The position numbers and the translations under genes were made by a program. Of a stretch of DNA of 64,000 nucleotides, positions 55,700-63,976 are shown in pieces. This stretch comes from Mesorhizobium sp. GTDB taxonomy: Bacteria; Pseudomonadota; Alphaproteobacteria; Rhizobiales; Rhizobiaceae. The stretch's first letter is position 1; every line of letters begins with the position of its first letter. The notes under the pieces are model-generated. The model searched no databases, had not been told where the DNA came from, and saw nothing but the letters and a program-made list of their open reading frames with translations. Location of the stretch: positions 1-64,000 of the forward strand of contig SAKE01000010.1 in the NCBI GenBank assembly GCA_004017275.1, written 5' to 3'.

Positions 55700-55726
55700 A
55701 ACAAAACGGCGGCCTTTGCGGGCCGC
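55700..55726 (-). promoter_or_regulatory. Terminator-like hairpin in the rplM leader
   Basis: On the minus strand GCGGCC (55726-55721) and GGCCGC (55714-55709) pair around CGCAAA, with CGTTTTGTTATT after it. It starts about 7-10 bases after the likely transcription start and lies 85 bases before the rplM ATG. A premature terminator (attenuator) is possible. Confidence 0.4.
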
Positions 55727-55739
55727 TGCTTCGTGAAGG

Positions 55740-55768
55740 CTTATAGGCGAGGGCGATGATTGCGTCAA
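55740..55768 (-). promoter_or_regulatory. Promoter of rplM-rpsI
   Basis: On the minus strand TTGACG (55768-55763) and TATAAG (55745-55740) are separated by exactly 17 bases, near the sigma-70 consensus. Expected start about 55733, giving a leader of about 117 bases. Confidence 0.75.
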
Positions 55769-55849
55769 GACATAGGAAAAGCAGGCTGGTACGCAAAATA
55801 CAGTAAAAACAATAGCTTAATAGAAAGGTATTATTTTACCACAACGCCT

Positions 55850-56797
55850 TTACGTCATACGACAGACCGTAAGGACAAAGAGCTCTCGATAACAGAAGTC
55901 AGGCTGGTCGAGCAGTTCGCCCGGATTTTGGCCCAGGCGCTGCCAATAGCTCCGGTCGGCCTGACTGAGGTCGTAAGTGGTTGAAACGGATGCGAAGTAA
56001 GCCAGGAGATCGGCGACATAGGCGCGCGTGAAAGACGAAACGGGCGCCCAGCGCTCCACGAGCCAGCTCTTACGCCACAAAGGTGTGACGCCGGCGGCCC
56101 GAAGGCGAGCGGGCAGCGTCGACCCGCAATCGGTTCCCAGTACCCCCCTATCGCGGAATGCCTGCAAGCGGATCGTCATGAAACGCGAGAGAACGCCCCG
56201 GTCGATCGGCAGGATATGCAGCAGAGTCGAGTCGAAGTCCTTGATGGCCAAGGTCCCGCCGGGTTTCAGGACACGGCAAGCTTCCCGGACCGCTTGAGCA
56301 AACTCGCTCGGGGTCAGGTACTGCATGACGTTGGCCGACCATACGCAGTCGAAGGAAGCGTCGATAAAGGGCAATTCCAGAACGTTGCCAGTTTGGGCGC
56401 GGATGGTCGGCTCCTGCCCAACGCCCAGTATCCAGCCTTTCACCCGCGCGATGTTCTCGGGTGCCAGGTCAATCACATCTATCGTTCCGCCCGGGCCAAC
56501 CAAGTCACGCAGGACAGGTAAGAAGCTGCCGCCACCGCAGCCGGCGTCCAGGACCGCCCAACCCGGCTGAATGCCTATCTCACGCAGCGCCTGTTCATAC
56601 TCAGGACGCGAAGACTCGAAGTGCAAATCAAGCCATCCCGGATCGCTGGCTTCGTGTCCGGTAGAGGTGGAGTTCGTTGCCAAGGACTCAGTCTCGGGTG
56701 CCGACCGTGGATTCTGGTCAAGATTAGTCGGTTGCTTGCGCAGTGGGAAGCTTTCTCGTTGGCCTGGTCCAACTGCTTCGTCCAAACCGAGGACCAT
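55850..56797 (-). CDS. SAM-dependent methyltransferase (class I, methyltransferase domain 11/25)
   Basis: 315 residues from the ATG at 56797; GTG at 56815 is possible. Motif I is VLDAGCGGGSFLPVL (about residues 90-104 of the longer form), followed by IDVIDLAPENIARVKGW and the post-I acidic residue, then CVWSANVMQYLTPSEFAQAVREACRVLKPGGTL. Substrate unknown. The 3' flank (55780-55850) is strikingly AT-rich, and the gene interrupts an otherwise conserved neighbourhood. Confidence 0.8.
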   Translation of the reverse strand: MVLGLDEAVGPGQRESFPLRKQPTNLDQNPRSAPETESLATNSTSTGHEASDPGWLDLHFESSRPEYEQALREIGIQPGWAVLDAGCGGGSFLPVLRDLVGPGGTIDVIDLAPENIARVKGWILGVGQEPTIRAQTGNVLELPFIDASFDCVWSANVMQYLTPSEFAQAVREACRVLKPGGTLAIKDFDSTLLHILPIDRGVLSRFMTIRLQAFRDRGVLGTDCGSTLPARLRAAGVTPLWRKSWLVERWAPVSSFTRAYVADLLAYFASVSTTYDLSQADRSYWQRLGQNPGELLDQPDFCYRELFVLTVCRMT

Positions 56798-56833
56798 CAC
56801 ACCATCCTGCTGCACCGTGTCCGCGCAGCGGCG

Positions 56834-57286
56834 TTATGTGTTCCGCTTTGGTGGGATCGAATAGGTGCCGGTGGCGTGCGCCACCGTTTGTCCGTCCGGA
56901 CCGGCGACGATGTCGATGTCGAACACCATCAGGCTCTTTCCCAGCTTCAGGATGCGGCAATGGCCGTCGATCGGTCCTGCCTCGGCCTTGCGGACGAAAT
57001 TGATGTCGAGGTTGACGGTGACCGAGAGCGCATCCGGCCCGGCATGCGACAGCACGCAGACGTAGCCGCCAATGTCGGCCAGCGTGAACAGCGACGGGCC
57101 GGACACCGTGCCGCCCGGACGCAGATGTCGCTCGCCGGCATTGAGCCGTACGGTGCAGCCGCCAGGGAACACGTCGATCGCTTCGAAATATTTGAACTGC
57201 TCGTTGAGCTGGGGATAGACGGTTTCCATCAGCGCATTGACTTGTTGCGCGGTCAGCACGGGCTTGAGGTTGGTCTGGGCGGGCAT
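56834..57286 (-). CDS. PaaI-family hotdog thioesterase
   Basis: 150 residues. Hotdog fold with GGTVSGPSLFTLADIGGYVCVLSHAG (catalytic Asp region) and the strand LSVTVNLDINFVRKA and ATGTYSIP near the end. Hydrolyses an acyl-CoA; related proteins in this position are common in rhizobia next to enoyl-CoA hydratase and rplM. Transcribed opposite to the hydratase. Confidence 0.88.
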   Translation of the reverse strand: MPAQTNLKPVLTAQQVNALMETVYPQLNEQFKYFEAIDVFPGGCTVRLNAGERHLRPGGTVSGPSLFTLADIGGYVCVLSHAGPDALSVTVNLDINFVRKAEAGPIDGHCRILKLGKSLMVFDIDIVAGPDGQTVAHATGTYSIPPKRNT

Positions 57287-57438
57287 GTCTTGGTCTCTCG
57301 CTTTGCGCCAAGCCTGTATGAGCGCAGCGCGGCATTCCTGGCAACCTTCGTCCCTTGGCGCAAGCGATCGGTGTTGGACGAAATCCGATCCGGTATTAGA
57401 TACTCTGCCAGCCCGAGCGGAATCGCGGAGACATTTCC

Positions 57439-58260
57439 ATGGCCGAAATCCTAGCCATCAAGCCTGCTGCCGTCGACGGTCCGGTAGCCGCAAGGCTGGA
57501 CAAGGGCGTGCTGCGCCTGACGCTTGCCAATCCGCCCGCCAACGCCCTGTCGCTGGCGGTGATAGCGGCGCTGACGACGGAGCTTGAACGCGCCAAGGCC
57601 GACAAGGCGGTCCGCGTCATCGTTTTGTCGGCGGCCGGAAAAGTGTTCTGCGCCGGCCATGATCTCAAGGAAATGACCGCACGCCGCGCCGACGCCGATC
57701 ATGGCAAGGCCTTCTTCGCAGAAACATTTGCGGCCTGCGCCACGCTGATGCAGGCGATCGTGCGCCATCCCCTTCCGGTGATTGCCGAGGTTGACGGCCT
57801 GGCCACCGCCGCCGGCCTGCAACTGGTCGCCAGTTGCGACCTGGCGATCGCCTCGCATGAGGCGACTTTCTGCACGCCGGGCGTCAATATCGGCCTGTTC
57901 TGCTCGACGCCGATGGTGGCGCTGTCGCGCAACGTCTCGCGCAAGCAGGCCATGGAGATGCTGTTGACCGGCGAGACGATCGATGCGGCAACCGCCAAGG
58001 AATTCGGCCTGGTCAACCGCGTCGTGCCGCGCGAATATCTGAATCAGATCGTCACCAAATACGCGCAAACCATTGCTTCCAAATCATCTTTGGTGGTCAA
58101 GACCGGCAAGGAGGCCTTTTATGCGCAGGCCGAGATGGGGCTGGCCGACGCCTATGCCTATACCGGCCGCGTCATGGTCGAGAACATGCTGGCGCGCGAT
58201 GCGGAGGAGGGCATCGGCGCTTTCATAGCAAAGCGCAAGCCGGAATGGACGGACGAGTAA
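57439..58260 (+). CDS. Enoyl-CoA hydratase/isomerase family protein
   Basis: 273 residues. Crotonase motifs: GKVFCAGHDLKEM (about residues 70-82) and DGLATAAGLQLVASCDLAIASHEATFCTPGVNIGLFCSTP (about 117-155). No glutamate equivalent to the second catalytic residue of classical hydratases is evident in the GLFC region, so the exact reaction is uncertain (hydratase-like, possibly EchA-type). Probably in a transcription unit with the VOC gene 12 bases downstream. Confidence 0.85.
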   Translation: MAEILAIKPAAVDGPVAARLDKGVLRLTLANPPANALSLAVIAALTTELERAKADKAVRVIVLSAAGKVFCAGHDLKEMTARRADADHGKAFFAETFAACATLMQAIVRHPLPVIAEVDGLATAAGLQLVASCDLAIASHEATFCTPGVNIGLFCSTPMVALSRNVSRKQAMEMLLTGETIDAATAKEFGLVNRVVPREYLNQIVTKYAQTIASKSSLVVKTGKEAFYAQAEMGLADAYAYTGRVMVENMLARDAEEGIGAFIAKRKPEWTDE

Positions 58261-58272
58261 GGGAGAAACGTC

Positions 58273-58695
58273 ATGGAGCCACGCATCTCCATCATCACCA
58301 TCGCGACCGACGATCTCGACCGCGCGGTGCGCTTCTACGAGGCGATGGGCCTGACCCGTCATGCCGGCATCACCGAAGGTGTCGCCTTCTTCCAGATGGG
58401 CGGCGTCATCCTCGGCCTGTTCCCGCGCGCCAGCGCAGAAGAGGATTCCGGCATTGCCTTCGCCGGGGCGCCATCGGCCGTCTACCTCGCCTATAACACT
58501 CGTTCCGACGCCGAAGTCGACGACGTGCTCGCCAGGGCGGAAAAAGCCGGCGGCCGCATCGTCAAGCCGGCCGGCCGGGCCTTCTGGGGCGGGTGGTATG
58601 GCTACTTTGCCGATGCCGATGGGCATGTCTGGGAAGTGGCGCACAATCCGGCCTTTCCGATCGCGAAAGACGGCACGATTTCGCTGCCTGGCTGA
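58273..58695 (+). CDS. VOC/glyoxalase family protein
   Basis: 140 residues. Paired beta-alpha-beta modules: ISIITIATDDLDRAVRFYEAMGL at the N-terminus and FADADGHVWEVAHNP at the C-terminus, the metal-binding Glu in VWEV. Activity not inferable. Shares one base with the start of the AAA ATPase (TGATG). Confidence 0.85.
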   Translation: MEPRISIITIATDDLDRAVRFYEAMGLTRHAGITEGVAFFQMGGVILGLFPRASAEEDSGIAFAGAPSAVYLAYNTRSDAEVDDVLARAEKAGGRIVKPAGRAFWGGWYGYFADADGHVWEVAHNPAFPIAKDGTISLPG

Positions 58696-59477
58696 TGGCC
58701 CATCGCAAGCAGCTGACGCGGCTCAAGGCACCGTATCTCAAACGCATCCTGCTCGACGCCGAGCGCGTGGCGGATTGGGAAAAATACCCCTGGAACCTGC
58801 CGCTGTTTCGCGGCCACGAGTTCGAACTCGAATTCACCACGCCGATCACCATCATCGTCGGTGAGAACGGCACCGGCAAATCGACGCAGCTCGAGGCGAT
58901 CGGCGCGCTGGCTGGCTACGACGAAGCCGGCGGCGGCAAGGGATATAGGCCAGTCGATCATTCCGGCGCCATCGACAAGAGTGGTGCCGCACTGGCGAAC
59001 ACATTCCGTGGTCACTGGCTGCCGAAAGTCACCGCAGGCTGGTTCTTTCGCGCCGAATCCTTCTACTCCGTAGCCCGTTATCTCGATCAGGCGGCGCTGG
59101 AAGACCCCTTCAAGCCACCACCGCCGGACTTCCTGTCCTGGTCGCATGGCGAGGGTTTTATCCGCTTTTTCGAGGAGCGCTGCCGCAGGCAAGGCATCTA
59201 CATCCTCGACGAGCCCGAAAGCGCGCTGTCGCCGACTCGTCAGATCGAGCTGCTCAAGATGCTGCGGCGCATGGACCAGTCGGGCACCGCGCAAGTGATC
59301 ATGGCGACGCATTCGCCGCTGCTGATGGCTTGTCCCGGCGCGCGGCTATTCCGCATCAGCCGCTTCGGGCTCGAGCCCGCCGACTTTCGTGACACGGACC
59401 ACTTCCGCATGCTGCGCGATTTCAGCAATGACCCGGATGGTTTTCTCGACGAGGCGTTGTATGAGGACGAGGCATGA
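58695..59477 (+). CDS. AAA family ATPase of the SMC/RecF-like ABC type
   Basis: 260 residues from the ATG at 58695. Walker A GENGTGKST (about residues 54-62), an ABC-type SHGEGFIRF signature-like turn (about 154-162), Walker B YILDEPESALSPTRQI and switch ATHSPLLMA. Small proteins of this type occur alone or with nucleases in defence and repair systems; no nuclease partner is adjacent. Linked by overlap to both neighbours (VOC and CoA-binding), so it is likely expressed with housekeeping enzymes. Confidence 0.85.
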   Translation: MAHRKQLTRLKAPYLKRILLDAERVADWEKYPWNLPLFRGHEFELEFTTPITIIVGENGTGKSTQLEAIGALAGYDEAGGGKGYRPVDHSGAIDKSGAALANTFRGHWLPKVTAGWFFRAESFYSVARYLDQAALEDPFKPPPPDFLSWSHGEGFIRFFEERCRRQGIYILDEPESALSPTRQIELLKMLRRMDQSGTAQVIMATHSPLLMACPGARLFRISRFGLEPADFRDTDHFRMLRDFSNDPDGFLDEALYEDEA

Positions 59478-59995
59478 ACCACGATAGTTACGACAACACC
59501 TACATCGCCGGCATCCTCAATTCGGTGAAGACCGTCGCCATGGTCGGCGCGTCCGCCAACGATGTGCGGCCAAGCTATTTCGTGCTGAAATATCTGCTGG
59601 CCAAGGGGTTTTCGGTGTTTCCGATCAATCCTGGTCAGGCCGGCAAGGAGATCCTCGGCCGGATGACCTATGCCAGGCTCGCCGATATTCCGGAGCCGAT
59701 CGACATGGTCGACATTTTTCGCGCGCCGGCGGCCGTGCCCGGCATCGTCGATGAGGCGTTGCGGCTCGATCCCTTGCCGAAAGTCGTCTGGATGCAGCTT
59801 GGCGTTCGCCATGACGAGGCAGCCGCGCGCGCCGAGGCCGCCGGCATCAAGGTGGTGATGAACCGCTGCCCCAAGATCGAATATGGCAAGCTGTCCGGCG
59901 AGATCGGCTGGACCGGCGTCAATTCCGGCGTGCTCTCGTCGAAGAAGCCGCTGATGCGCTCGGGATTCCAGAGTTTCGGGGTGCGTCAGAAGTAA
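59474..59995 (+). CDS. CoA-binding (YccU-like) protein
   Basis: 173 residues, ATG overlapping the ATPase stop by four bases. Rossmann CoA-binding domain: VKTVAMVGASANDVRPSYFVLKYLLAKGFSVFPINPG (about 16-53). No catalytic histidine-containing ligase domain follows. YccU-like proteins are found in many bacteria; function unknown. A repeat-containing gap of 159 bases separates it from the sulfhydrylase. Confidence 0.85.
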   Translation: MNHDSYDNTYIAGILNSVKTVAMVGASANDVRPSYFVLKYLLAKGFSVFPINPGQAGKEILGRMTYARLADIPEPIDMVDIFRAPAAVPGIVDEALRLDPLPKVVWMQLGVRHDEAAARAEAAGIKVVMNRCPKIEYGKLSGEIGWTGVNSGVLSSKKPLMRSGFQSFGVRQK

Positions 59996-60120
59996 GTAGT
60001 GAATAGTGACTGGTGAATAGAAGGATTTTTCTGAAAGCCGGGCAAAGCCGCATATGAGCCGCTTGCAATCAGTATGCGGCCAGCCGACTTTGCGATCACC
60101 ATTCACCATTCACCATTCAC
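59996..60120. repeat. Inverted short tandem-repeat pair before the sulfhydrylase
   Basis: GTAGTGAATAGTGACTGGTG at 59996 and the opposing CACCATT units (three copies, 60098-60118) are near reverse complements about 75 bases apart. They form a potential hairpin just upstream of the Shine-Dalgarno of the sulfhydrylase. Confidence 0.6.
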
Positions 60121-60154
60121 ACGTTTCACACATTCGCCATTCAGGGAGGTTTCA

Positions 60155-61435
60155 GTGACCCGTACGCCCGGTTTCAATACGCTCGCGATCCATGCCGGCG
60201 CCAAGCCCGACCCGGCGACCGGCGCACGTGCCACGCCGATCTACCAGACGACCTCCTTCGTCTTCGACGATGCCGACCATGCCGCCTCGCTGTTCGGGCT
60301 CAAGGCCTTCGGCAACATTTACACCCGCATCATGAACCCGACCCAGGCGGTGCTGGAAGAGCGCATGGCGGCCCTCGAAGGCGGCACGGCGGCACTCGCG
60401 GTCGCCTCCGGCCATGCGGCGCAGGTGATCGTGTTCCACAATCTGATGCAGCCGGGCGACAATTTCGTCGCCGCCAACAAGCTTTACGGCGGTTCGATCA
60501 ACCAATTCGGCCATGCCTTCAAGAACTATGGCTGGGAGGTGCGCTGGGCCGACACCAACGACATCTCGACCTTCGAGAGCCAGATCGACGACAGGACCAA
60601 GGCGATCTTCATCGAGAGCCTCGCCAACCCGGCCGGCACCTTCGTCGACATCGAGAAGATCGGTGACATCGCCCGTAAGCATGGCCTGCCGCTGATCGTC
60701 GACAACACGCTGGCCTCGCCTTACCTGATCCGGCCGATCGAGCATGGCGCCGACATCGTCGTCCATTCGCTGACCAAGTTCATCGGCGGCCACGGCAATT
60801 CGATTGGCGGCGCTATCGTCGATGGCGGTACCTTCGACTGGTCGAAGTCGGGCAAATACCCGATGCTGTCGGAACCGCGCCCGGAATATGGCGGCCTCGT
60901 TCTGCACGAAACCTTCGGCAATTTTGCCTTCGCCATTGCCGCGCGCGTGCTTGGATTGCGCGACCTCGGCCCGGCGATCTCGCCGTTCAACGCCTTCCTC
61001 ATCTTGACCGGCCTGGAAACCTTGCCGCTGCGCATGCAGCGCCACTGCGACAACGCCGTGACGGTCGCCGCCTGGCTGTCCAACCACCCCAAGGTCGCCT
61101 CGGTGGACTACCCCGGCCTGCCCTCAGACAAGAACAATGCGCTGCAGAAAAAATACTCGCCGCAGGGTGCCGGCGCCGTGTTCACCTTCGCTCTCAAGGG
61201 TGGCTATGACGCCGGCGTCAAGTTCGTCGAGGCGCTCGAACTGTTCTCGCACCTGGCCAATGTCGGCGACACCAAATCGCTGGTCATCCACCCGGCCTCG
61301 ACCACGCATCGCCAGCTTTCCGACGAGCAGAAGGTCAAGGCTGGTGCTGGGCCGGACACGGTGCGGCTTTCGATAGGCATCGAGGACGTCAACGACATCG
61401 TCGCCGACCTCGAACAGGCGCTTGCCAAAGTCTGA
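60155..61435 (+). CDS. O-acetylhomoserine sulfhydrylase/aminocarboxypropyltransferase (MetY-like)
   Basis: 426 residues, GTG at 60155 (AGGGAGG upstream; the longer frame runs through the tandem repeat). Cys/Met metabolism PLP family: PIYQTTSFVFDDADHAASLFGLKAFGNIYTRIMNPTQ, and the PLP lysine Lys208 in HSLTKFIGGHGN. About 427 residues with an insertion near 220-250 is typical of O-acetylhomoserine sulfhydrylases rather than cystathionine enzymes. Converts O-acetylhomoserine and sulfide to homocysteine. Confidence 0.92.
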   Translation: MTRTPGFNTLAIHAGAKPDPATGARATPIYQTTSFVFDDADHAASLFGLKAFGNIYTRIMNPTQAVLEERMAALEGGTAALAVASGHAAQVIVFHNLMQPGDNFVAANKLYGGSINQFGHAFKNYGWEVRWADTNDISTFESQIDDRTKAIFIESLANPAGTFVDIEKIGDIARKHGLPLIVDNTLASPYLIRPIEHGADIVVHSLTKFIGGHGNSIGGAIVDGGTFDWSKSGKYPMLSEPRPEYGGLVLHETFGNFAFAIAARVLGLRDLGPAISPFNAFLILTGLETLPLRMQRHCDNAVTVAAWLSNHPKVASVDYPGLPSDKNNALQKKYSPQGAGAVFTFALKGGYDAGVKFVEALELFSHLANVGDTKSLVIHPASTTHRQLSDEQKVKAGAGPDTVRLSIGIEDVNDIVADLEQALAKV

Positions 61436-61440
61436 TTCTT

Positions 61441-61492
61441 TTACCCTCCCCCTTGTGGGCAGGGTCGGCGCGCAGCGTCGGGGTGGGGGTGA
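61441..61492. repeat. Half-copy of the GC-rich intergenic repeat
   Basis: CCCTCCCCCTTGTGGGCAGG with GGCGCGCAGCGTCGGGGTGG: the arms of the element at 52.4/54.5 kb and 39.5 kb combined. It sits between the sulfhydrylase stop and the cupin start. Confidence 0.6.
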
Positions 61493-61529
61493 GCCGACGC
61501 GATGCCGGCTCTTTCATGGAGAAGAAGTC

Positions 61530-61877
61530 TTGTCGATAAACTACCTGACGATATCGACTGACAGTGTCGAACCCGAATCTGGCGCGCCGGCGCCGGATCG
61601 CCTGATTTCGGGCGATCCCAAATTCCGCACCTGGAATGTCGAGGAGCGGGAGGGCGGCCTCTACGCCGGCATCTGGGAATCGACCCCCGGCAAATGGCGC
61701 ATCGTCTATGACGAGTGGGAGTTCTGCCACATCCTGTCCGGCGTTTCGGTGATCGCGGAGGACGGTGGGCAGGCGCGCACCGTCAAGACCGGCGACAGCT
61801 TCGTGCTCAGGCCCGGCTTCAAGGGCAGCTGGGAAGTGCTTGAAACGACTCGCAAGGAGTATGTGATCAAGCTGTAG
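61530..61877 (+). CDS. Cupin domain (DUF861) protein
   Basis: 115 residues from the TTG at 61530, chosen because GGAGAAG ends five bases upstream. Cupin fold: GIWESTPGKWRIVYDEWEFCHILSGVSVI and the second motif TGDSFVLRPGFKGSWEVLE, the pattern of the EutQ/DUF861 cupins. No obvious full set of metal histidines (HIL only). Function unknown. Confidence 0.78.
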   Translation: MSINYLTISTDSVEPESGAPAPDRLISGDPKFRTWNVEEREGGLYAGIWESTPGKWRIVYDEWEFCHILSGVSVIAEDGGQARTVKTGDSFVLRPGFKGSWEVLETTRKEYVIKL

Positions 61878-61879
61878 AC

Positions 61880-61925
61880 CATGATCCCGAAAAGTGGAGG
61901 CCGGTTTTCGGGTAGAGGTCGAACA
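61880..61925. repeat. Short extragenic repeat
   Basis: CATGATCCCGAAAAGTGGAG and GCCGGTTTTCGGGTAGAGG: same AAAAGTGG..CCGGTTTTC core as the repeats at 6.5 and 26.6 kb; follows the cupin stop. Confidence 0.55.
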
Positions 61926-61944
61926 CCAACAAAAGATGCACGGA

Positions 61945-62670
61945 TCAGACGATGCGATCGATATCGCTATCCGAGAATCCGTATCGAGCCATCATCTGTC
62001 GGTGCCAGTCGCTGCCCACCAATTCGTCGAGGCAAGCATCGACACGCCGGAGCAGGACTGAATTGCCTTTGGCGATCGCGAAGGCGCCGGCCGATGGCTG
62101 CTTTTCAACCGAGGGAACCTCGACAAGCCCAAGCGGCATATCGGGCCGCCGGGTCAGATAGCCTCGATGCGCCATCGCAACGCTGGCGTAGGCGTGCACC
62201 GTGCCGCTGGCCACTGCGTCCGCCGCATCCGCCTGCGTTGCAAACATCCTGACCTGCTCAGGCGCGATTCCGTTGTGCAACGCCGTAAGGTGCTGAACCT
62301 GATCGGTTATGACGCCGATCAATGTTGTCCGGTCCTCGGCAATGGATTGGTAGCCGCGAAAGCCGCGCGGATTGTCTACCGCCACAAGCAACCCGTCCTG
62401 AAACGCCCAGATCGGCCGTGTGAAGTCGACAAGCTGCCTGCGCTCTTCGGAGACGAACAGGCCGGTCGTCATGGTCCAGCAGCCCTCGATCAGCCCTGGC
62501 AGCAATTCCACGAATTCGGTCTCGATCGGCTTGAAGCTCGCTAATCCAAGCATTTCACCGAGCTTGCGCGCGAGCTCGACGTCACTGCCCGAGACCTCGC
62601 CCAATGCACCTACAAAGCAGAATGGCGGCTCTTCCAGGAAGGCGAATTTCAACTCGGTCATGTCAGGCAA
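61945..62670 (-). CDS. Type II periplasmic-binding-like protein lacking a signal peptide
   Basis: 241 residues from the ATG at 62670 (an ATG at 62661 gives MTELKFAF). The fold of amino-acid ABC binding proteins is clear: ELKFAFLEEPPFCF, then VELARKLGEMLGLASFKPIETEFVELLPGL, VASGTVHAYASVAMAH and the C-terminal lobe. The protein starts directly with the first strand and has no hydrophobic leader, so it is not expected in the periplasm. No permease or ATPase is adjacent. It could be a cytosolic ligand sensor, or the true start lies elsewhere. Confidence 0.72.
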   Translation of the reverse strand: MPDMTELKFAFLEEPPFCFVGALGEVSGSDVELARKLGEMLGLASFKPIETEFVELLPGLIEGCWTMTTGLFVSEERRQLVDFTRPIWAFQDGLLVAVDNPRGFRGYQSIAEDRTTLIGVITDQVQHLTALHNGIAPEQVRMFATQADAADAVASGTVHAYASVAMAHRGYLTRRPDMPLGLVEVPSVEKQPSAGAFAIAKGNSVLLRRVDACLDELVGSDWHRQMMARYGFSDSDIDRIV

Positions 62671-62725
62671 AGCGTCGCCATCCTATTTCCCCGGGAACTG
62701 CCCGAGGCAGCCCCAGCCGCGATCG

Positions 62726-63976
62726 TCAAAAGCCGACGGCGAGCGTTTCCAGCCCATGGAAGTGGTAAGTGTCGCGGAAGCTTGGGCTTTCGGCAAGATG
62801 CAGCTTTGGGTGCCGGTCAAACAAGGTTTTCAGCGACACCTGCAATTCGAGCCGGGCCAGCGGCGCACCGATACAGAAATGGATGCCGGCGCCGAACGAT
62901 ACGTTCTTCTGGTCCGCACGATCGGGCCGGAAGGCTTGCGGTTCTGCAAAGGCGCGCGGATCACGGTTGGCCATGCCGAGCAGCAGCCCGATCGTCTGGC
63001 CCGGCTGCACGACGATGCCAGGCGCGACTTCGATCTCCTGATAGGCATAGCGCGTGAACATGTGCAGCGGCGCGTCGAAGCGCAGGCATTCCTCGACCGT
63101 CGCCGCGGTCGCTTCGGGCGAACCGAAGAAGCGGCTGACATCGCCGCCTTGCATAAGGATCGAACGGACAGCGTTGCCGGTCTGATGCACGGTCGCTTCA
63201 TGGCCGGCGTTGAGCAGCAGGATCGCCGAGGACACCATCTCGTCCTCCGACAGTTTCTGGCCGTCCTCCTGCGCCGAGATCAGCAGCGACAGCAGATCGT
63301 CACCGGGGTTCTTGCGTCGCTCGGTGACGTAGCCCCGCAGGAAATCCGCAAATTCGCTGGCGGCGCGGTTGGCTGTTTCCTCGGTTTCGCGGGTGCGGCC
63401 ATGGATGTACATGGCAACCATCTGGTGCGACCAGTCGAGCAGTTGCGGCCCCATCTCGACCGGCACGCCGAGCATTTCGGCAATGATGGTAATCGGCAAG
63501 GGCGCCGCGAAGGCGGGCAACAGGTCGACCGCTTTGCCTGGTTCGAAACGGTCGATCAGTTCGTTGGCGAGCGCTTCGACGCGTGGCCGCAGCCGTTCGA
63601 CCTGGCGCGAGACGAAGGCACGATTGACCAGTGTTCTCAACCGCGTGTGCACGGGTGGCTCCAATTCCAGCATCGAATTGGCTTCGATGCCGTCGAATGC
63701 CCCGAGATGAGTCCGGTCCTGTCCGATGCCGCGACTGTCTGGAATGCCGGCCGGATTCTGGCGGCCGAAACGGCGGTCGCGAAGCAGCCGGTTGACGTCG
63801 TCGAAACCGCCAAAGCACCAGAAGCCGAATTCTTCCCAGAAGAAGGCATTCGATGCGCCGTGCAGAAACGCATAGGCCTCGTACGGGTTCTGAAAAAAGG
63901 CAGGCTCATGCGGATCGAGCCGCAGGTGTCGCGTGGCGGGATCAAAGACCAGGCCGGGTGGCGTCAATTTGCTCAT
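62726..63976 (-). CDS. Cytochrome P450
   Basis: 416 residues, ATG at 63976, complete within the window. I-helix AGHEAT (257-262), K-helix E296-x-x-R299, and heme-binding loop FGAGIHFCIGAP with thiolate Cys368. Substrate not inferable; the sequence is of the soluble bacterial class that needs a ferredoxin/reductase partner. It is transcribed toward the solute-binding gene. Confidence 0.93.
   Translation of the reverse strand: MSKLTPPGLVFDPATRHLRLDPHEPAFFQNPYEAYAFLHGASNAFFWEEFGFWCFGGFDDVNRLLRDRRFGRQNPAGIPDSRGIGQDRTHLGAFDGIEANSMLELEPPVHTRLRTLVNRAFVSRQVERLRPRVEALANELIDRFEPGKAVDLLPAFAAPLPITIIAEMLGVPVEMGPQLLDWSHQMVAMYIHGRTRETEETANRAASEFADFLRGYVTERRKNPGDDLLSLLISAQEDGQKLSEDEMVSSAILLLNAGHEATVHQTGNAVRSILMQGGDVSRFFGSPEATAATVEECLRFDAPLHMFTRYAYQEIEVAPGIVVQPGQTIGLLLGMANRDPRAFAEPQAFRPDRADQKNVSFGAGIHFCIGAPLARLELQVSLKTLFDRHPKLHLAESPSFRDTYHFHGLETLAVGF

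Noticed and set aside
55760..55984. Small plus-strand frame (74 codons) in the AT-rich spacer
   Set aside because: Overlaps the end of the methyltransferase gene in antisense and has no ribosome-binding site or recognisable product.
60091..60121. CRISPR-like repeats
   Set aside because: Three contiguous seven-base units with no spacers: a simple tandem repeat.
59996..60154. SAM riboswitch upstream of the sulfhydrylase
   Set aside because: The leader is made of short repeats; no SAM-II or SAM-I core could be read.
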